This document shows, piece after piece, positions 61,759 to 64,000 of a stretch of DNA of 64,000 bases. The position numbers and the translations under genes are program-made. Position 1 is the stretch's first letter, and each line of letters begins with the position of its first letter. The notes below the pieces were generated by a model, which ran no database searches, had not been told where the DNA came from, and was given only the letters and a program-made list of their open reading frames with translations. Source of the DNA: Spinacia oleracea (Eukaryota > Streptophyta > Magnoliopsida > Caryophyllales > Amaranthaceae); assembly GCF_020520425.1 (NCBI RefSeq), contig NC_079491.1, forward strand, positions 39,670,027 to 39,734,026, read 5' to 3'.

Positions 61759-61765
61759 TATAAAA
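61759..61765 (+). promoter_or_regulatory. TATA box of D copy 2
   Basis: TATAAAA, about 100 bases upstream of the CT-rich block. Confidence 0.5.
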
Positions 61766-62607
61766 TGAGCAACAATCTGATTCATCCCTCCATACAAACC
61801 AATCCCAACATCACCATTTAAACTCATAAATTAAGGTCACCATCTTTGTTTCTATTTCAAACCACCACCATCACCGGCAGTAATTGCCGCCACCAACAAC
61901 CACCGAAAACACCACCCACTCCAACCACTGTGAAGACCACCAATTCCAGCCACCGTACCACCTTCCCTGTCTCTCTCGCCCTTGCGCCCAACTCCCTGCC
62001 TTCCTCTACTCCACGCAACCACCGCCACAATCTCCACCCCTTTCCTTCGACCAAATCGGCCCGCAGTGCCGCACTCCCCTGCCTCTATCATTCTTTGCCT
62101 CTGCCGCGCCACCCAGCCACAAAGACACCACACTCCGGCCACCTAACCTCGTCTTAGAACCATCTCCGCCCCAAACAACCCAGCGAACGGCCGCTGCGCC
62201 GCCCAGACTCGACCGGAAACCACCCCTCTGCTTTCCCCTGTTCGCGCGACCATTCCCCCCCTTCCTTGCCGTTTCGCCGTCGCGAAACCACACCACCACC
62301 ACCGTCTCTCCGGCGCTTCCCTGCTGCGCCGCCTCCCATACCGCCGCCCACCATCTCCTCTCTCCTTCCTCTTCGTGCTTCCCTCCTCCTTCGTGCCCTC
62401 CCCCTCCCCTGCTCTCGTGCCTCCCTTTCCAGAAAAAGAAAACAAGTTCCATTTAGGAACTTTGTTTCTTTTATTTCTCTAAGCCAAGCCCAAATCACTT
62501 AGCCCAGTTTTCCCAATGTAAGTTTGATATCTTGGTCCATTTACTAATCTTAATGTTTTATGTAAATGATTACTTAAAATAATATTGATTTTTAATTATG
62601 ATTTAAG

Positions 62608-62629
62608 ATATATATATATATATATATAT
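62608..62629. repeat. (AT)n microsatellite
   Basis: About eleven AT dinucleotides. Confidence 0.9.
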
Positions 62630-64000
62630 TTTGACAAAATCTGATTTAAATAATGTTTTCGTTAATTTATGAAATTCAAGTAATATATTTCCTGAAAACC
62701 GATTTATGAAATTATATTTTTATTAAATTTGTTATTTATAACTTCACTACTTATAAAATTTATTATTAATAAAATGTCGATTTTAATTTATTTTTCGTTT
62801 TAGTACTAATTCAATAATTTAATATTTTGAAAGAATCGAACTCGGAACTCAGGAAGAACGGTCCATCGAACAGGGAATATAAACTACGGTTGAGGTAACA
62901 TCTATTGCTAACACCCACGATCCCCTTATGAAATGTGTTTTATGAGATTATGAAATGTGTTTATAATGATATGCTTTTATTGGATTGTGGGATATGAAAT
63001 GTATTTATAATGTGTGTTTTATGCATGATGATATTCAAAGGCGTTTATGAATGATTTTATGAAGAATGATGTTTATGAGTTATGAATAATATACGAAACA
63101 TGATAAATAAAAGTGGAACAGGTTCTGGCAGTTAGTGGGGTTACTATTTCTAGGTCGTGCACGTACCGCCGTACCGCGGGACACCCAATAAGGGAGAGTG
63201 CTCCTTGAGGGTTACCGCAAGCTAAAAGAGAAACTATTTAGGTACGGGCGTATGTCCAACAAGGGAGAATGCTCCTTGAGGACTATCGCAAGGTGGGAGA
63301 CGTCCCGCAAGGCTAACTTGTCAGTTACCAAGTAAAATGAAGGTTTTATGAAAGATAATGGGAACTATTAAAGTTTCAAGTTATAAATGATGTTTTATTA
63401 TAATGCATTTATGAAAGTGTTTTACTATGTTCTATTCTCCCTGATTGCAAAGTAAATAAAATGAATTGAAATGAGTTTACGCTGTTAGGGTAGTATGTTA
63501 CTGGGCCTCGGCTCACGATGTTGCTTTTGTTTTAGGTACGAAGAAGATCAGGGGATGCCTTAGAGTGAGGATGCAACCATCAAATTCACGATCGATGCTT
63601 AATAAAGATAATCATGTATCACTAGTAATAATGGATGAACAAATTAAACTCTAAGTCAAATTTCAATTATTGAGTTGGATTTTAATATTTATATTTAATC
63701 AATGTTAGGAATATTTATTAAATTTCATTTAGATTTCGATGTAAATATTAAAGAAATAATCGAAGTGAAGTATAATTACTGTTACTCATCAGTAGTCAGT
63801 AAATGTAAAAAGGTTATGTCGCCTTGTATTTCCCACGAGGGAAATACGGCATGTGACGCTCCGACTAAATTAGGGTTTCCGCTGCTAATTAAAGATAATT
63901 AACCTAATTAATGGTGTTTAGAAGTCGGGGTGTTACAGAAAATATTTAATTTTATTTCATAAAAAATATTGAAATAAAAATTAAGAAGAAATAGGTGTTG

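Larger units (their letters stand above)
61155..63937 (+). mobile_element. Solo LTR, family D copy 2
   Basis: 2783 bp, starts TGTAATACCCCG and ends CGGGGTGTTACA, flanked by perfect GAAAA (61150-61154; 63938-63942). TATA box at 61759 and a CT-rich block at 61860-62450. (AT)n at 62608-62629. No internal domain or primer site. Same terminal motif and layout as 12050-16392 but clearly diverged from it. Confidence 0.85.

Noticed and set aside
61846..62502. Pro/Ser/Thr-rich frames of up to 190 residues and their antisense partners
   Set aside because: CT-rich block of the D LTR after its TATA box. Low complexity in all frames, with no start context or domain.

Overview
This window is intergenic plant nuclear DNA built almost entirely of nested transposable elements. 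I see no intact host gene, rRNA, tRNA gene or CRISPR array. Plant-type Ty3/gypsy, Ty1/copia, L1-like LINE, CACTA, hAT, Mutator-like and Stowaway-like sequences point to a eudicot. My guess is Caryophyllales/Amaranthaceae (spinach-like), from the style of the LTR families; this is inference and was not checked against a database.

Layout. 1-9054: the 5' part (minus strand) of an Ogre/Tat-type Ty3 element, 'element A': LTR, tRNA-Arg-type primer site and decayed gag-protease, then, where reverse transcriptase should follow, an antisense gene resembling plant mobile domain/DUF7745 proteins with its own TATA box, intron and poly(A) signal. 9055-11486: AT-rich DNA with small MITE/SINE-like remnants. 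11487-22846: a minus-strand LINE split by a coding-free LTR element E (11838-21245, target duplication AGTCC). E's left LTR holds a solo LTR of family D (12050-16392, TCTAG), which holds a solo copia LTR of family C (14616-15998, CCTAT). 22852-32123: element B, a relative of A, apparently inserted in the same LINE. Its 5' LTR is split by a reversed C-like solo LTR and by an hAT-type element, itself split by a solo LTR of A (AAACC). 32124-34491: an unrelated LTR fragment and a plus-strand LINE 3' end. 34492-39975: MITEs, a 1.4-kb Mutator-like element with long terminal inverted repeats and simple repeats. 39976-56865: a 16.9-kb copia element C with paired LTRs (GTACT), carrying a 6.7-kb CACTA transposon (45718-52434) with captured gene exons and a higher-order tandem repeat. 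56869-61154: MITEs and AT-rich DNA. 61155-63937: a second D solo LTR (GAAAA).

Most notable: (1) the antisense PMD/DUF7745-like gene in element A; (2) a double-palindrome module of exactly 57 bp, six copies in A-family sequence, lying 76-84 bp upstream of a TATA box in both the LTR promoter and the antisense-gene promoter; element B has a GCGCT-based counterpart; (3) the CACTA element with captured GDSL-lipase and DUF506-like exons and a 633-bp four-monomer repeat; (4) two four-level nests whose order can be read from target-site duplications. All coding sequence seen is broken, so nothing here is predicted to work as a normal host protein.
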